A stretch of 31,064 nucleotides of DNA from a virus, in IMG/VR virus record IMGVR_UViG_3300022752_004607, positions 1-31,064 of that record; one strand, 5' to 3'. Shown piece by piece: positions 28,901-31,064 of this stretch. Position numbers and translations under genes: made by a program. Numbering within the stretch: position 1 is the first letter of the stretch; each line of letters opens with the position of its first letter. Under the pieces are notes generated by a model, which searched no databases, was not told the DNA's origin, and saw only the letters and a program-made list of their open reading frames with translations.

Positions 28901-29859
28901 TATTTGTTTAGTTTTCCGTACATTACTGCACCTGCTACTTTTTTACCTGCTTCTTCTGAGCCATATTTTTTAGCAGCTGATTTGGCAATTTTTTCAAAGT
29001 TTTTACCTTTTTCACCAATGTCTTTTCCTGCTCTTGCTTTTTTAGCCATTGCAGAACGTTCTTTGAATGTACCTGGTTTTTTACCTTCTTCTAAATCTTC
29101 AATTAAACCTAAATCTTGAGCTATTGATTGGGCTAATGATTGAAGATCAATATTATTTTTACCAGTACCCATGTTCCAAACATGTTCTAATGTGTTTTCA
29201 AGGTAAGCAACTGCATTATCTGGGGAGACTCTAGCTTCATTTACTTCTTTATCTTCACGAAAAATAGCACCTACAGTAGCTCCAATTCCAGAAGCAACTA
29301 AAACTGCATCTATAATTTCATTAGGAGTATTAGTACCTAAAGGTCCAGCCATTAATGCTCCAAGCAAACCAAGAGCAGCGGCTGATAGGCCTACACGAAT
29401 TCCTTTTTCTTTTAAATAGGTTTTAAAATCTACTTCTTTTTCATTCCCATAAGCATCTTCAGTGTAAAATTTACCATTTTTTCTAAAGGCTTCATTTACA
29501 TTTTGAAGAACATCTCCAATTTCATCTTCTTTATCTTTTAACTCTTTAGCTTCATCAGGATTAGTTTTAAGGTAGCTTACTAATTTATTAAAAGCTGGGT
29601 TGTTTTTAATTGCTGGGTCAATGTTGGCTTCATTTTCATTCAAACCATATTTTTGGCCTAAGAAATGTTCAAAAGCATCTTCGTATACTTCTTTAGTACG
29701 AGATGGGATTTGATTGATTGCTCCAATTCCTACAATTCCACCTGCAACGTAGTGTTCGTTTAGGGAATTTTTTTGAGTAGCTTCTTCTAATTTTGCTTTA
29801 TATTCGCTTTCTGTGATTACACCTGAAAGCATTTGCATACGTAAAGTTTCTTTATCCAT
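28900..29859 (-). CDS. Putative virion-internal protein with shared motif and membrane segments
   Basis: 319 residues. The motif LRMQMLSGVITESEYKAKL is at the very N-terminus (6-24). Two hydrophobic stretches, VGLSAAALGLLGALMAG (about 157-173) and IIDAVLVASGIGATVGAIF (about 182-200), are separated by a short loop. The C-terminus is basic and Ala/Gly/Lys rich (SAMAKKARAGKDIGEKGK), as in DNA-binding tails. This mix suits an internal or ejected virion protein. No known family. Confidence 0.65.
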   Translation of the reverse strand: MDKETLRMQMLSGVITESEYKAKLEEATQKNSLNEHYVAGGIVGIGAINQIPSRTKEVYEDAFEHFLGQKYGLNENEANIDPAIKNNPAFNKLVSYLKTNPDEAKELKDKEDEIGDVLQNVNEAFRKNGKFYTEDAYGNEKEVDFKTYLKEKGIRVGLSAAALGLLGALMAGPLGTNTPNEIIDAVLVASGIGATVGAIFREDKEVNEARVSPDNAVAYLENTLEHVWNMGTGKNNIDLQSLAQSIAQDLGLIEDLEEGKKPGTFKERSAMAKKARAGKDIGEKGKNFEKIAKSAAKKYGSEEAGKKVAGAVMYGKLNK

Positions 29860-29880
29860 TTTAATATTTTATTATAAATA

Positions 29881-30096
29881 TTATAGTCCTTTTACTTCTA
29901 CGATTTTCTTCAATTTTTGGAGGTAAAGAATTGCGTCCATATGTTCTTCTAAAGCATGGTTAATATAATCTATAATTCCTAAATCTTCACGATCTAAATC
30001 ACACCCGTACTTTTCTTTACCAAATGAAGCTCTTTCAACAAACTTATCAATAATTGAATCAACAATTGAATCTGTAACCTTAATTTCTCTATTCAT
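29881..30096 (-). CDS. Small MazG-like helical protein
   Basis: 71 residues. FVERASFGKEKYGCDLDRED and HALEEHMDAILYLQKLKK resemble the helices and EExxD-type acidic site of small MazG-like phage proteins that hydrolyse (d)NTPs. Only one acidic cluster is clear, so catalysis is unsure. Its start shares a base with the stop of the clamp-loader gene above. Confidence 0.55.
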   Translation of the reverse strand: MNREIKVTDSIVDSIIDKFVERASFGKEKYGCDLDREDLGIIDYINHALEEHMDAILYLQKLKKIVEVKGL

Positions 30097-30524
30097 TACT
30101 TTAATAGTTTTTCTATTTCTTTATCTTCTATTCCCATTTTATATAAAACTGATCGTACACCACTTTCACGTAAAATGTCAATATATTCTTCAGCTTCGCC
30201 TAAACTACATTCAAAATGTTTTGCTACGTACTCTACCAAAGTAGCAGGCTGTCTCTTTGTTCTTGATTTAACGTACTTTAAGAACGTTTTAGTTTTTGGA
30301 ACCATCTCTCTATAAATCAAATATGTTTGTTGCTTGTTCTCGTATGGTAGAGTTTGAACATAGTTTGCTAATTCAACAAAACGTATATCCATTGATAAAT
30401 ATCTATGAGTCATATAGGAGTTCCATTTTTCCCATGATTCTTCCGAAATATCTTCAATAGGAGTTTTATAGAGGGTGATTTCATTTAACCACCCCCATAA
30501 ATCTTTTATCTGTTTTTTAGGCAT
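30096..30524 (-). CDS. 62: Sliding-clamp loader small subunit (T4 gp62-like)
   Basis: 142 residues. YMTHRYLSMDIRFVELANY, then the QTYLIYREMVPKTKTFLKYV block, match in order the conserved stretches of T4-like gp62 as I remember them. T4 gp62 is 187 residues, so this is shorter, as in marine relatives. Gp62 forms a pentamer with four gp44 subunits to load the gp45 clamp onto primer-template DNA. The neighbouring partial gene at 30973 fits gp44, which supports the call. Confidence 0.75.
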   Translation of the reverse strand: MPKKQIKDLWGWLNEITLYKTPIEDISEESWEKWNSYMTHRYLSMDIRFVELANYVQTLPYENKQQTYLIYREMVPKTKTFLKYVKSRTKRQPATLVEYVAKHFECSLGEAEEYIDILRESGVRSVLYKMGIEDKEIEKLLK

Positions 30525-30762
30525 TTAAAGTAATATCTTTGTATTCGTCACGAAGATCTGGTGGAAGTGAATCAGGTAGAATTTTTTTGCTATCCATATC
30601 ATAAAAAACTGGAATTGGGATAAGTTGGTCTTCTTCAGCTCCAACTAAAAATTTAGATACTTTACGGACAATGATTGCTTGCCCAAATAAATGACCACCA
30701 TCAAAACCTGTTACGGCTGTTGTGTTTTTGAAGTCAATGTTTAACCTTGGTTGTTCTTGCAT
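30517..30762 (-). CDS. Small protein of unknown function in the clamp-loader cluster
   Basis: 81 residues, beginning MQEQPRLNIDFKNTTAVTGF. Beta-rich with a GGHLFGQAIIVRKV core and a proline-rich end (LIPIPVFYDMDSKK, LPDSLPPDLRDEY). No transmembrane segment. It overlaps the start of gp62 by eight bases and is inserted between gp44 and gp62, where T4 has none. No family was recognised. Confidence 0.7.
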   Translation of the reverse strand: MQEQPRLNIDFKNTTAVTGFDGGHLFGQAIIVRKVSKFLVGAEEDQLIPIPVFYDMDSKKILPDSLPPDLRDEYKDITLNA

Positions 30763-30763
30763 T

Positions 30764-30976
30764 TTATTTGTTTTTATTGGTTACTTTTTCTTTTCTATAT
30801 TCTATAAAATCATGGATGAATCCTGCTGCTACAATTATGTTCATTCCGAGTGACATTAGTAGTTTATGTACGTCGGAATAAACGGATGTCATCAAGTGAA
30901 TATGTCCTACTGTCCAAAAAGGTATGGCTAAATTTTGAGATACCCACGAAAGAGTGTATTTTAAAAAATATTTCAT
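30764..30976 (-). CDS. Small two-segment membrane protein in the clamp-loader cluster
   Basis: 70 residues. Hydrophobic stretches near 8-25 (TLSWVSQNLAIPFWTVG) and 40-56 (LMSLGMNIIVAAGFIHD) suggest a membrane hairpin; the tail is charged (EYRKEKVTNKNK). It begins inside the stop of the partial gene upstream (ATGA), so it is translated with the putative gp44 gene. Role unknown. Confidence 0.65.
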   Translation of the reverse strand: MKYFLKYTLSWVSQNLAIPFWTVGHIHLMTSVYSDVHKLLMSLGMNIIVAAGFIHDFIEYRKEKVTNKNK

Positions 30977-31062
30977 ATTACTTCTATGATTTTTGCAATT
31001 GCAGACATTACATTAATTTCTTTATCAATTCGGAAATTTGCTTGATACAAATGCTCATTTAG
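30973..31062 (-). CDS. 44: C-terminal end of the sliding-clamp loader large subunit (T4 gp44-like), partial
   Basis: Only the last 29 residues are inside the window: LNEHLYQANFRIDKEINVMS, ending AIAKIIEVI. This fits the collar-domain end of RFC/gp44 subunits (a conserved aromatic-Q pair then D-x-E-I-N). The gene order gp44 then gp62 supports it. The gene enters from beyond 31064. Confidence 0.55.
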   Translation of the reverse strand, partial: LNEHLYQANFRIDKEINVMSAIAKIIEVI

Positions 31063-31064
31063 GA

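Noticed and set aside
4060-30000. CRISPR array
   Set aside because: No regularly spaced repeat-spacer pattern was seen; the recurring motifs are promoters at gene starts and terminators, each at irregular distances.

Overview
The window reads as part of the genome of a T4-like tailed phage (myovirus) infecting a Bacteroidota host. The evidence for a phage is densely packed genes all on the minus strand, many 4-base stop/start overlaps, many tiny unknown genes, a tRNA, a GIY-YIG homing endonuclease, and at the right edge what looks like the T4-type sliding-clamp loader pair (gp44 C-terminus, then gp62). The evidence for a Bacteroidota host is low GC, promoters resembling the Bacteroidota -33/-7 pattern, and a secreted protein with Bacteroidota-type repeat domains and a T9SS-like C-terminal tail. 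No plus-strand gene is supported. Transcription runs from high to low coordinates.

Region 1 (about 0-12 kb) is a field of small genes in short transcription units. It holds two DUF932-type paralogues, a RadA/RecA-like ATPase with an AT-hook, a calcineurin-like phosphoesterase, small membrane or lipoprotein-like genes, a SWIM zinc-finger protein, tRNA-Glu(UUC), a pair of unusual tRNA-like elements and a 768-residue secreted adhesin-like protein. Ten copies of one promoter-like element serve the units. All share TTTCGTATATT (10-11 of 11 bases) and fall into two exact-spacing classes: TTTGG-N14 (five copies) and GGAATAG-N15 (five copies). In several copies the spacer is an inverted repeat, so the element may both end the upstream transcript and start the next.

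Region 2 (about 12-13.8 kb) has small putative nucleic-acid-binding proteins: an HTH protein with a degenerate HNH-type zinc site and a TraR/DksA-type zinc finger. Region 3 (about 13.75-26.1 kb) is a continuous 15-gene carbohydrate island: six glycosyltransferase-like genes (one with two catalytic domains), three SAM methyltransferases, a phytanoyl-CoA-dioxygenase-like oxygenase, a five-bladed-propeller glycosidase-like protein, a NeuD-like acyltransferase, a WbqC-like protein, a short DegT-type aminotransferase and one unknown. It could build or modify a virion or host-surface glycan.

Region 4 (26.1-31 kb) has a ribbon-helix-helix protein, a Cas4/AddB-like nuclease with an apparent Fe-S cysteine set, three proteins sharing the N-terminal motif LRMQML-(A/S)-G-(V/I)-ITES-(E/Q)-YK (two with membrane-like segments, possibly virion-internal proteins processed by a prohead protease), two near-identical terminators, and the clamp-loader genes. 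None of the ten-copy promoter elements occurs after 12 kb, so expression there must rest on other signals or on read-through from outside the window.
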